Source: Granulicella arctica (GTDB lineage Bacteria > Acidobacteriota > Terriglobia > Terriglobales > Acidobacteriaceae). Taken from it: a DNA stretch of 64,000 bases. Each line of letters opens with the position of its first letter. The first letter of the stretch is position 1. The stretch is taken from the NCBI RefSeq assembly GCF_013410065.1, contig NZ_JACCCW010000001.1, forward strand, positions 1 to 64,000, written 5' to 3'. Shown here in pieces: positions 15,721 through 24,171 of the stretch. Below the pieces are notes generated by a model. It ran no database searches and was not told the origin of the DNA. It saw nothing but the letters and a program-made list of their open reading frames with translations. The translations under genes were made by a program, and so were the position numbers.

Positions 15721-17853
15721 ATGCACGCATACGGATCGAAGATGAGGTTAGGCAGAGGGCGCAAGGTCGCCTTCGGAGCTACAGTAACGGCGTTAATTTG
15801 TATGCTCACCGCCAGTTTGGGCGGCGTGGCGCTGGCCCAGGCAGCTCCGGCAGAGGCACCGGCCAAGACTCCGGTCTACCTGCCGGTTCCGGCCTTCGAC
15901 ACGTCGAGCCTGGATACTTCGGTCAACCCGTGCGATGACTTCTACAAATACTCCTGCGGGAAGTTCGCGGCGAACCATCCGATCCCCGCGGACCAGTCGG
16001 GCGTGGACCAGTTCTACGAGTTGTTCAACGTCAACACACAGGCATTGAACGGGATTCTGACGAAGACGTCGGCGATCAGCACGGGACGGTCGGCGAACGA
16101 GCAGAAGATTGGCGACTACTACAAAGCTTGCCTGAATACGGCCCTCATTGACCAGAAGAACCTTGCGCCGATCGAGCCGCTGCTGAAGGAGATCGATGGG
16201 CTGGGCGACGGCGTACGCGGCAAGATGGCGCTCGCCAGTCTGATCGGCAAGCTACAGCGCATGAGCGTCGATGTCTTCTTCGGCTTCGGCGAACAGCAGG
16301 ACTTCAAGGATGCGAGCAAGCAGATCGCCAGCATCAGCCAGGGTGGGCTCGGCATGCCGGAGAAGGACTATTATCTGCGGACGGGCGAGAAGGATGTGAA
16401 GCTGCGTGAGCAGTATGTGGAGCACGTGGCGAAGATGCTGGAGCTCGCGGGCAGCTCGCCCGAGCAGTCGAAGAAGGACGCCGATGCGATCATGGTGTTC
16501 GAGACCGCGCTGGCGAAGGCTTCGATGAGCGTGACCGAAATGCGCGATCCGGAGAAGATCTACCATTTACAGCCGATCTCCACCTTCGAGGCGACGATAC
16601 CGGGTGTGAAGTTCAGCGAGTTCCTCGCGGAGGTACATTCGCCCAGTCTTTCCGAGATTAATAATTCAACGCCGGAGTACTTCCCTGTGCTGGTGAAAGA
16701 GGTGAAAGCCGCCGACATGGAGACGCTGAAGGCGTACATGCGGTACCACCTGCTGAGCACCTTTGCGAACCGGCTGCCGAAGCGCTTTGACGAGGAGAAC
16801 TTCCACTTCTTCGGCAGCATCCTGAACGGCCAGCCGCAGCAGCAGCCGCGCTGGAAGCGCTGCTCGAACGCCGTGAACGGAGCGATGGGCGAGGCACTGG
16901 GTCAGGTTTACGTGGATCAGTATTTCGCCGGCGACAGCAAGGCGAAGATGCTCGAGATGGTGCATGACATCGAGGACGCGATGGATCTGGATATCGACCA
17001 CCTCGACTGGATGTCCGACACGACGAAGATGAAGGCGAAGGAAAAGCTGCACCTGGTGGCGAACAAGATCGGCTATCCGGATAAGTGGCGCGATTATTCG
17101 AAGCTCGTCATTGAGCCGGAGGATGCTCTGGGCAATCAGGAGCGGGCGAACGAGTTTGAGAACGACCGCCAGCTTCGGAAGATCGGCCAGCCGGTTGACC
17201 ATAGCGAGTGGGGCATGACGCCACCGACGGTGAACGCCTACTACGATCCAAGCATGAACGACATCAACTTCCCTGCCGGGATTCTGCAGCCTTCGTTCTA
17301 CGATCCGAAGGCGAATGATGCGGTGAATTACGGCCACATCGGCGCGGTGATCGGGCATGAGCTAACGCATGGCTTCGATGACGAAGGAAGGAAGTTCGAT
17401 GGACACGGCAACCTGAGCAACTGGTGGACGCCGGAGGACATCAAGCAGTTTGAGACGAAGACAGACTGCCTCGTCAACGAGTACGGCGGGTTTACCGCGG
17501 TCGATGACGTGAAGGTGAACGGTAAGCTGACGCTCGGCGAGAATACAGCGGACAACGGCGGGCTGGTGCTGGCGTACATGGCGTACCTCGAGCGCGCGAA
17601 GAAGAACAACGTCGATCTGTCCACGAAGCAGGACGGCTATACGAAGCAGCAGCAGTTCTACATCGCCTTTGCGCAGAACTGGTGCGAGAACGCACGGCCC
17701 GAGCAGGTGCGGGCGCAGGTGCTGACGGACCCACACTCTCCGGATCACTTCCGCGCAAACGGTGCGATCGTCAATGCACCCGGCTTCGCGGAGGCGTTCG
17801 GCTGCAAGAAGGGTTCGCCGATGGTGCCTGCAAACAGCTGCCGCGTCTGGTAA
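15721..17853 (+). CDS. Exported M13-family (neprilysin-like) zinc metallopeptidase
   Basis: Oligopeptide-cleaving metalloendopeptidase of the M13/neprilysin family, exported to the envelope. I chose the ATG at 15721 because AGGAGA lies ten bases upstream; it gives 710 aa with a signal segment (ATVTALICMLTASLGGVALAQ). An in-frame start at 15595 would overlap the divergent gene. The zinc motif is HELTH (His546, Glu547, His550). The second motif ENTADNGG supplies the third ligand, and NAYYDPSMNDINFPAGILQP is the conserved NAYY substrate-binding region. The C-terminal CRVW matches the family ending. The length is standard. A strong terminator follows. Confidence 0.92.
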   Translation: MHAYGSKMRLGRGRKVAFGATVTALICMLTASLGGVALAQAAPAEAPAKTPVYLPVPAFDTSSLDTSVNPCDDFYKYSCGKFAANHPIPADQSGVDQFYELFNVNTQALNGILTKTSAISTGRSANEQKIGDYYKACLNTALIDQKNLAPIEPLLKEIDGLGDGVRGKMALASLIGKLQRMSVDVFFGFGEQQDFKDASKQIASISQGGLGMPEKDYYLRTGEKDVKLREQYVEHVAKMLELAGSSPEQSKKDADAIMVFETALAKASMSVTEMRDPEKIYHLQPISTFEATIPGVKFSEFLAEVHSPSLSEINNSTPEYFPVLVKEVKAADMETLKAYMRYHLLSTFANRLPKRFDEENFHFFGSILNGQPQQQPRWKRCSNAVNGAMGEALGQVYVDQYFAGDSKAKMLEMVHDIEDAMDLDIDHLDWMSDTTKMKAKEKLHLVANKIGYPDKWRDYSKLVIEPEDALGNQERANEFENDRQLRKIGQPVDHSEWGMTPPTVNAYYDPSMNDINFPAGILQPSFYDPKANDAVNYGHIGAVIGHELTHGFDDEGRKFDGHGNLSNWWTPEDIKQFETKTDCLVNEYGGFTAVDDVKVNGKLTLGENTADNGGLVLAYMAYLERAKKNNVDLSTKQDGYTKQQQFYIAFAQNWCENARPEQVRAQVLTDPHSPDHFRANGAIVNAPGFAEAFGCKKGSPMVPANSCRVW

Positions 17854-17870
17854 AGGTCGTTTTACTGATG

Positions 17871-17905
17871 GCGGGTGCGGCTGATAGCCGCACCCGCTTC
17901 CTTTT
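17871..17905 (+). terminator. Intrinsic terminator after the M13 peptidase gene
   Basis: Perfect 12-bp stem GCGGGTGCGGCT/AGCCGCACCCGC with a GAT loop, followed by TTCCTTTTG. Confidence 0.8.
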
Positions 17906-17921
17906 GTGCGAGAGTGGAAGT

Positions 17922-18839
17922 ATGGGACATATCATGAAAGGCCGGGCACTCGGCTTTACCGCGTGCGCGCTGGCTGGTTCGTTCTGGGGATGCGGATTCT
18001 TCTTCGGTAAGATCGCGCTGGCCGAGATGTCGGTTGGGCATATGGTGCTGTATCGGTTTCTCTTTGGCATGGTGTTGCTGCTGCCGCTGTTGGTCACACA
18101 TCCGCCGAAACTTAACCGTACCGATTGGGGCTTGCTGTTGCTGGCTTCGTTCCTTGGGGTACCGGTGCAGTTCCTGATCCAGTTCTATGGGCTCTCGCTG
18201 ACGACAGTGAGCCATGCTGCTCTGATGATCGGGACGATGCCGGTGATTCTTGCGGTGGGTGCAGCGATCTTCGCGCACGAACGCATGGACAAGGTAGGCT
18301 GGATGGCACTGACGGGTTCGACCTGCGGGGCCGCGCTGATCGCACTGAGCGGCAAGCATGGCCATCGCGGCGAGGCATCGCTCCCGGGCGATCTCCTGGT
18401 AGTGATGTCGCTCGGCATTGCGCTGTTCTGGCTGCTGATCAACAAGCGTCTGATGGAGCGGAACAGTCACGTCGTCGTCACGGTGTACGGGCTCGCCTTG
18501 GGCACGCTCATGCTGATGGTCTGGGTTCCGCTGCAGTTTGGGTTACCTCCCATCCATCATGTGTCGCTGAAGGCATGGCTGGCACTGGCCGCAAGTGGCG
18601 TACTGTGCACCGCGATGACGACGCTGCTGTGGAACTGGGGCATGACGCAGGTTCCGGCGTCGCAGGCGGGCGTGCTGTTGAATATGGAGCCGCTGGTGGG
18701 TTCGCTGCTCGGTGTGCTGGTGTTGGGCGAGCGGCTGGGTCCGGGAGCGTGGGTTGGCGGCGGGCTGATTCTCGCTGCGGCGATCACGCTGACGACACAC
18801 AGCAAGACGCATGTCCGCGAGACTCTTTCGGCGACGTAG
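17922..18839 (+). CDS. EamA/DMT-family membrane transporter
   Basis: Ten-helix inner-membrane transporter of the drug/metabolite superfamily with two EamA repeats (residues about 10-145 and 155-295); substrate unknown. The start is ATG 17922 (MGHIMKGRALG) or ATG 17934; both follow the sequence GAGAGTGGAAG. The helix pattern is plain: FTACALAGSFWGCGFFFGKI, MVLYRFLFGMVLLLPLLV, LGLLLLASFLGVPVQFL-type and so on, with a conserved Glu in the last repeat (LNMEPLVGSLLGVLVLGE). It ends with a short basic tail. It follows the terminator of the M13 gene and stops 24 bases before an M20 peptidase gene, which may be co-transcribed. Confidence 0.85.
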   Translation: MGHIMKGRALGFTACALAGSFWGCGFFFGKIALAEMSVGHMVLYRFLFGMVLLLPLLVTHPPKLNRTDWGLLLLASFLGVPVQFLIQFYGLSLTTVSHAALMIGTMPVILAVGAAIFAHERMDKVGWMALTGSTCGAALIALSGKHGHRGEASLPGDLLVVMSLGIALFWLLINKRLMERNSHVVVTVYGLALGTLMLMVWVPLQFGLPPIHHVSLKAWLALAASGVLCTAMTTLLWNWGMTQVPASQAGVLLNMEPLVGSLLGVLVLGERLGPGAWVGGGLILAAAITLTTHSKTHVRETLSAT

Positions 18840-18863
18840 AGCACGTGATATTCTCCGGCCATT

Positions 18864-20204
18864 ATGAAAAAGATGGCAATAGTTTCCCTGCTGGCTGCGG
18901 CTGGTGTGTGCTCTTCGACGATGCTGGCGCAGACATCTGCGCCTCTCGTTCCGGCGGAAGCGGCGATGGTGAAGGCGGTGGACGCGGAGAATCCTGCGGC
19001 GGTGGCGCTGCTCGAGAAGCTGGTTGACGTCAACAGCGGCACAATGAACCTTGCGGGCGTGGTCGCGGTAAAAGATGTGATCTCACCGCAGATCGAGGCG
19101 CTGGGCTTCACGGCCCGGTGGGAGCCGATGGAGGCCGTGGATAAGCGCGCGGGCGATCTAGTGGCGGTCCATGCGTGTCCGGCGGGCGTGGGCAAGTGCG
19201 GCAAGAAGATCCTGCTGATCGGGCACATGGATACGGTGTTCGAGCTTTCGAGCAAGTTCCAGCGGTATGAGATTGTGCCAGGAACGAATGGCAATGTGGC
19301 GACGGGTCCGGGTGTGTGCGATATGAAAGGCGGGCTGGTGGTAATGCTGTCGGCCCTGAAGGCGATGCAGGTGGCGGGGACGCTTGCGAACGCGGAGATC
19401 ACGATTGTGCTGAGCGGGGACGAAGAGGCGCATGGCGAACCGGTGGAGGTAAGCCGTCACGACATGATCGAGGCGGGCAAACGGAGCGATGTTGCGCTCG
19501 AGTTCGAGAACGCCTCGCGCATCGACGGCAAGGACATGATTCGTATCAGCAGGCGGAGTTCGCTGAGCTGGCGGCTGGAGACCTCAGGGGTGAGTGGGCA
19601 CTCGTCACAGATCTTCAACGATCACTTTGGCTATGGAGCGATCTATGAGCTGGTGCGGATTCTGAATCAGTTTCGGACGGAGCTGCCGGAGAAGGGATTG
19701 ACCTTCAACGTGGGACTGGTGCTAGGCGGAGCTACCGCTGTGCAGAACGTTACGAACACAGGTGGCACGGTGACGGGCAAGAGCAACGTGATTCCACCGG
19801 TGGCGATGGCAAATGGGGATATCCGTACGCTGAGCAACGAGCAGACGGAGCGTGTGGAAGCGAAGATGCGTGCCATCGTCGCCGACCATCTGCCGAAGAC
19901 GGGTGCGACGATCACGTTCAACGAGGGATATCCGGCGATGGCTGAGACGGAGGGTAGCCGCACGCTGGTGAAGGAGTTGAACGAGGTGAATACGTCGCTG
20001 GGACTGGCTCCGCAGGAGGTGATGGACCCGATGCTGGGTGGCGCGGGGGACATTGCATTTGTGGCGCCGTATGTTCCCGGGTTGGTGGGCACGGGCGCGA
20101 TGGGGACTGGCGCTCATGCAGAGGGTGAGACGGTATATCTGGATTCGTTGCCGACCGAGGCGAAGCGGATGGCGCTGCTGATGTATCGGCTGTCGAAGAA
20201 CTAG
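18864..20204 (+). CDS. Exported M20-family (glutamate carboxypeptidase-like) metallopeptidase
   Basis: Di-zinc exopeptidase of the CPG2-like M20A group, probably removing C-terminal amino acids (glutamate in the type enzyme) in the periplasm. The 446-aa product has a Sec signal (MKKMAIVSLLAAAGVCSSTMLAQ). Active-site motifs appear in order: GHMDTV, CDMKGG (bridging Asp) and GDEEAHG (general base Glu plus ligand Glu). GHSSQIF lies in the dimerisation domain, and the final metal His lies in GTGAHAEGE. It begins 24 bases after the EamA gene, and the next gene is convergent. It is the second M20 enzyme in the window and differs clearly in sequence from the one at 4.3 kb. Confidence 0.88.
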   Translation: MKKMAIVSLLAAAGVCSSTMLAQTSAPLVPAEAAMVKAVDAENPAAVALLEKLVDVNSGTMNLAGVVAVKDVISPQIEALGFTARWEPMEAVDKRAGDLVAVHACPAGVGKCGKKILLIGHMDTVFELSSKFQRYEIVPGTNGNVATGPGVCDMKGGLVVMLSALKAMQVAGTLANAEITIVLSGDEEAHGEPVEVSRHDMIEAGKRSDVALEFENASRIDGKDMIRISRRSSLSWRLETSGVSGHSSQIFNDHFGYGAIYELVRILNQFRTELPEKGLTFNVGLVLGGATAVQNVTNTGGTVTGKSNVIPPVAMANGDIRTLSNEQTERVEAKMRAIVADHLPKTGATITFNEGYPAMAETEGSRTLVKELNEVNTSLGLAPQEVMDPMLGGAGDIAFVAPYVPGLVGTGAMGTGAHAEGETVYLDSLPTEAKRMALLMYRLSKN

Positions 20205-20215
20205 ATACGGGGAAG

Positions 20216-21583
20216 CTAGGTACGCACGGTGATCTTTTTCGCCATGGAACGCGTGGTGTGGTGCCAGATCGTCGTAAGCCAGGTACCGGCGACGACGAGG
20301 CCGGCGCAGAGGCCGAGCCATAGGCCGACGGCTCCGTGATGCAGATGGAAGGCGAGCAGGCAGCCGATGGGGAGGCCGATGATCCAGTAGCCGACGATCT
20401 GGACGATGAGACCGGCGTGGGTGTTGCCCGCGCCGCGAAGGGCTCCGGTGGCGGTGATCTGGAGGCCGTCGAAGAACTGGAAGAGCGCGGCGACGAAGAG
20501 CAGCGGGATGGTGGCAGCGATGACGGCGCGGTCGTGCGTGAACGCTGCGGCAATCAAGTTGGGGAAGATTAGGAGTACAGCGGAGAAGATTGCCATCGCA
20601 ATCGCGCCGAGAAGGATGGCGGTCCAGCCAGCGGCGGAGGCTTCGATGCTGGATCTGCGTCCGACGGCCTGGCCTACGCGGACGGCAGCGGCGACGGAGA
20701 TGGCGAAGGGAACCATAAAGGTGAAGCTGGCGCAGTTGAGGGCGATCTCATGACCCGCGAGGGGAAGCTTGCCCATCGTACCGATGAGGAAGGTGACGGT
20801 GCCGAAGATGGAGATCTCGACGAAGATCTGCGCGCCTGCGGGGGCTCCGAGGAGGGCGAGACGGCGAAGGCGGGAGCTCTCGATGTGGCGCCGCATCCCG
20901 CGCAGGCCGTAGCTGTGCTGATGCTCCACGCGCCAGATGGCAGCGGCGATAAAGAGTGCGAGGTAGAGGCGCGAGCAAGAGGTCGAAAGTCCTGAGCCCG
21001 TGACGCCGAGCGCCGGAATGTGAATCGGTCCCCAACTGTGGCCGTAGATGAGCAGCCAGTTGCCGACGACGTTGATGAGGTTTGCGGTGACCAGTGCAAG
21101 CGCGATGGGGCGGACGTGGTTAAAAGCTTGCAGGTAACGGCGCAAGGTGAAGTAGAGGAAGAGCGCGGGGGTTCCCCAGTTGAGCGCACGCAGGAAGGCA
21201 ACCGAGCCGGTGAGGACCTCGCGATCGATGGGCAGGTGCAGCATCGCTAGAGGCGCGAGCGCGATGATGGTGAAGAGAACAACGGCCAGGACACCGGCGA
21301 GTAGAAGGCCGTGGTAGAACCAGCGGTTGGCTTCGTCGAACTTCCCTGCTCCGTGGGACTGGGAGAGATAGGTGTCGAGGCCGAGGAGGATGCCCGCGAT
21401 GCCGAAGGCGACGGTGTTATAGAGCACCTGGCCGAGGGCAGCGGCGGAGATGGCGAGCGCAGGGTTGGCCATGTGGCCAACCATCATCGTGTCGACGATG
21501 CCCATGGACATCCAACCCAGCTCTGCCAGGATAAGGGGCAGCGCAAGGTGGAGCATAAGCGGAATTTCGCGGCGAATGGACAT
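20216..21583 (-). CDS. MATE-family multidrug efflux transporter
   Basis: Twelve-helix cation-coupled exporter of the MATE (NorM-like) family. The 455 aa begin MSIRREIPLMLHLALPLILA and show two MatE repeats, with WMSMGIVDTMMVGHM near the start (the first repeat signature) and a matching segment in the second half. Its start codon lies two bases from the threonine synthase stop, so the two genes probably form one transcript with thrC first. The coupling to thrC has no obvious functional logic, though amino-acid export is possible (speculative). Confidence 0.88.
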   Translation of the reverse strand: MSIRREIPLMLHLALPLILAELGWMSMGIVDTMMVGHMANPALAISAAALGQVLYNTVAFGIAGILLGLDTYLSQSHGAGKFDEANRWFYHGLLLAGVLAVVLFTIIALAPLAMLHLPIDREVLTGSVAFLRALNWGTPALFLYFTLRRYLQAFNHVRPIALALVTANLINVVGNWLLIYGHSWGPIHIPALGVTGSGLSTSCSRLYLALFIAAAIWRVEHQHSYGLRGMRRHIESSRLRRLALLGAPAGAQIFVEISIFGTVTFLIGTMGKLPLAGHEIALNCASFTFMVPFAISVAAAVRVGQAVGRRSSIEASAAGWTAILLGAIAMAIFSAVLLIFPNLIAAAFTHDRAVIAATIPLLFVAALFQFFDGLQITATGALRGAGNTHAGLIVQIVGYWIIGLPIGCLLAFHLHHGAVGLWLGLCAGLVVAGTWLTTIWHHTTRSMAKKITVRT

Positions 21584-21585
21584 GG

Positions 21586-22860
21586 CTATTGTGGGGTGAT
21601 GATGCCGCCTACGGGCATCCTGGTAGGGAGGGTGCCGGGACGACGGAGGTGCATAGCCTCGGCGGTCATGTCGGTGTACTTGAGGCCGGCTCCGGTGTTG
21701 AAGAGGACGACCTTGTCGGTGGGCTTGAGGTCTCCGCTGGCGAGCAGAGCGTCGTAGGCAGCGGTGGCGGCAGCTCCTTCGGGCGAGAGGAAGATGCCTT
21801 CGTGTTTGGCCCAGTCGAGAATGCTCTTGAGGATGTCTTCGTCGGTGGAGGCGATGGCTTCGCCGCCGGACTGGCGGACGATGTCGAGGATGATGGCGTC
21901 GCCGTAGGGCTTGGGTACGCGGAGACCGGCGGCAAAGGTTGCCGCGTTCTGGAAGAACTCGCTCGCATCTTTGCCTTCGTCATAGGCGCGGGCGACGGGA
22001 GCGCAACCAGTGGCCTGGAGGGCGTACATCCTGGGGCGTTTGCCGGTCACCCAGCCTAGCTGTTCCATCTCTTCGAAGGCTTTCCACATGCCGATGAGGC
22101 CGACGCCTCCTCCGGTGGGGTAGAAGACGGCGTCGGGATAGGTCCAGCCGAGCTGTTCGACGAGCTCGTAGCCCATGGTCTTCTTGCCCTCGACGCGGAA
22201 GGGCTCTTTCAGAGTGGAGATGTCGAACCAGACCTCGTTCGCCGGGGTGTTGGCGTCCTTTTGAGCCTTGATGTTTTCGCCGACCATGCGGGCGCAGTCG
22301 GAGATGAGGCCGTTGACCATCGTCACGTCTGCTCCATACACGATGCCTTCGAGGTAGTTGGCGAAGGGGACGTCCTGGGGCATGAAGATATGGGCGGCGA
22401 TGCCTGCGGCGGCGGCGTAGGCGGCGAGAGCACCTGCGGCGTTACCGGCAGAAGGAACAGCTAAGTGTTGCAAGCCATAGTGTTTCGCCATGGTGACGGC
22501 GAGGCCGAGGCCGCGGGCCTTGAAGGTGCCGGTCGGGTTCGCACCTTCTTCTTTGATGAAGAGGCCGGGGTAGCGCTTGCTGCGGAGGATGGGCGTCCAG
22601 CCTTCGCCGAGGGTAACGGGCTGGACCGGCTTCTCGGGAGTGCCAGAGGGCAAAACGTTGGCGTAGCGCCACATGCCGAGGGAGGCTCCGCTGGCGGCGG
22701 CTCTGGGGACGATCTCGTCGCGGCGGGCTGTACGTTTCAGCTCGTCCATGTCGTAGCGGACATAGAGCGAGCCTGCGCAGAGCGGGCAGAGGGTCTGCGG
22801 GGTAACGGCTGAGACGTGATGGTGGCAGCGGACACACTCGAGATATGCGATTGCGGGCAT
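21586..22860 (-). CDS. thrC: Threonine synthase with N-terminal zinc ribbon
   Basis: PLP enzyme that converts O-phosphohomoserine to threonine. The protein (424 aa) starts with a four-cysteine zinc-ribbon-like segment (Cys9, Cys12, Cys25, Cys28) and then the fold-type II domain. The PLP lysine is Lys114 in NPTGTFKARG, and the phosphate loop is seen in SAGNAAGALAAYAA. TGGGVGLIGMWKAF is the glycine-rich cofactor loop. The zinc-ribbon-bearing form is common in archaea and several bacterial phyla. It is the first gene of a probable thrC-MATE unit; the divergent partner is a deoxyhypusine synthase-like gene 126 bases away. Confidence 0.9.
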   Translation of the reverse strand: MPAIAYLECVRCHHHVSAVTPQTLCPLCAGSLYVRYDMDELKRTARRDEIVPRAAASGASLGMWRYANVLPSGTPEKPVQPVTLGEGWTPILRSKRYPGLFIKEEGANPTGTFKARGLGLAVTMAKHYGLQHLAVPSAGNAAGALAAYAAAAGIAAHIFMPQDVPFANYLEGIVYGADVTMVNGLISDCARMVGENIKAQKDANTPANEVWFDISTLKEPFRVEGKKTMGYELVEQLGWTYPDAVFYPTGGGVGLIGMWKAFEEMEQLGWVTGKRPRMYALQATGCAPVARAYDEGKDASEFFQNAATFAAGLRVPKPYGDAIILDIVRQSGGEAIASTDEDILKSILDWAKHEGIFLSPEGAAATAAYDALLASGDLKPTDKVVLFNTGAGLKYTDMTAEAMHLRRPGTLPTRMPVGGIITPQ

Positions 22861-22986
22861 CTTGCTATGGTACTTCGGCCTGAGGCTTCGGGGGAGCCGC
22901 CGGACAGCCCGGCTCCCGTCCGCTCATCTAAAATTCACAGATCGCCGCGTCAAATCAGCACTTCCGCTTGATATTCTATTAACGAC

Positions 22987-24054
22987 ATGCCTACGAAAAA
23001 AGAACTCCTCGACCGCCCCATTCAACACATCGACATCACGCAGCATAACGTCGTTCCCCTCGTCGAGGCCATGCAGAAGATGGCCTACAGCGCGCGCGAT
23101 ACCGCCCGCGCGGCTTCGATCTACGACATGATGCTGCGCGATACGGAGTGCGGCGTGATTCTCTGCCTTGCGGGCTCGTTGATCTCCGCCGGGTTGCAGA
23201 AGATCTTCGTCGACCTGATCCGCAATAACATGGTCGACGCCATCGTCTCGACCGGCGCGAACATCGTCGACCAGGACTTCTTCGAGGCGCTCGGCTTCAA
23301 CCACTACATCGCGGGTGATGAGTACAAGTACGGCGCGGGCGATGCCGATCTGCGCGAGCTGATGATCGACCGCATCTATGACACCTTCATCGATGAGGAA
23401 GAGCTGCGCATCTGCGACGAGACGACGCACCAGATCACGAACTCGCTGGAGCCGCGGCCTTACAGCTCGCGGGAGTTCATCCGCGAGATGGGTGCCTACC
23501 TCGTGAAGAACGGCAAGACGCCGCAGGATGGCGGGCGCGACTCGATCGTGTTGGCGGCCTATGAGAAGAATGTACCGATCTTCTGCCCGGCGTTCTCGGA
23601 CTGCTCGGCGGGCTTCGGCTTTGTCGCTCATCAGCACGAGCGGCAGGGCAAGCCGATGGTTTCGATCGACTCGGCGAAGGACTTCTACGAGATCACGCAG
23701 TTGAAGATCGCCAACCCCACGACCGGGTTGCTGATGATCGGCGGCGGTGTGCCGAAGAACTTCGCGCAGGACATCGTCGTGGCAGCGGATATTCTCGGTG
23801 TAGAGGCATCGATGCACAAGTATGCGATCCAGATCACGGTAGCCGATGCGCGTGATGGTGCACTCTCGGGCTCGACCCTGAAGGAAGCATCGAGCTGGGG
23901 CAAGGTGGACCTGACCTACGAGCAGATGGTCTACTCCGAGGCGACGCTGGCGCTGCCGCTGATCACGGGTTATGCCTTCCACAAGAATGCACAGGCAAGC
24001 CGCACCGGTAAGAACTGGACGAATGTCCTTGATCGGGTTCCGGTTACGGCGTAG
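22987..24054 (+). CDS. Deoxyhypusine synthase-like protein
   Basis: Member of the deoxyhypusine synthase family (355 aa), NAD-dependent enzymes that transfer the aminobutyl group of spermidine to a lysine of eIF5A or, in plant and some bacterial relatives, to putrescine. The active-site lysine is retained in SSWGKVDLT (Lys306), and NAD-site features CLAGSLISAGL and VSTGANIVDQDF are visible. Bacteria lack eIF5A, so the substrate here is unknown; homospermidine formation or an unrelated lysine modification are possible. The gene is monocistronic, with an intrinsic terminator 29 bases after the stop. No polyamine gene is adjacent. Confidence 0.85.
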   Translation: MPTKKELLDRPIQHIDITQHNVVPLVEAMQKMAYSARDTARAASIYDMMLRDTECGVILCLAGSLISAGLQKIFVDLIRNNMVDAIVSTGANIVDQDFFEALGFNHYIAGDEYKYGAGDADLRELMIDRIYDTFIDEEELRICDETTHQITNSLEPRPYSSREFIREMGAYLVKNGKTPQDGGRDSIVLAAYEKNVPIFCPAFSDCSAGFGFVAHQHERQGKPMVSIDSAKDFYEITQLKIANPTTGLLMIGGGVPKNFAQDIVVAADILGVEASMHKYAIQITVADARDGALSGSTLKEASSWGKVDLTYEQMVYSEATLALPLITGYAFHKNAQASRTGKNWTNVLDRVPVTA

Positions 24055-24082
24055 TTTTGTCTCGCGATTGATGCAAGGAAGG

Positions 24083-24110
24083 GCCGCCTTGATTGGCGGC
24101 TTTTTCTTTT
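24083..24110 (+). terminator. Intrinsic terminator
   Basis: GCCGCC-TTGATT-GGCGGC followed by TTTTTCTTTT. Confidence 0.85.
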
Positions 24111-24171
24111 CTCAATCGACATCCCTTATAGTGCAAGTCGACGCTGTTTTTTTTCGAAAGGCTTCGATCCA

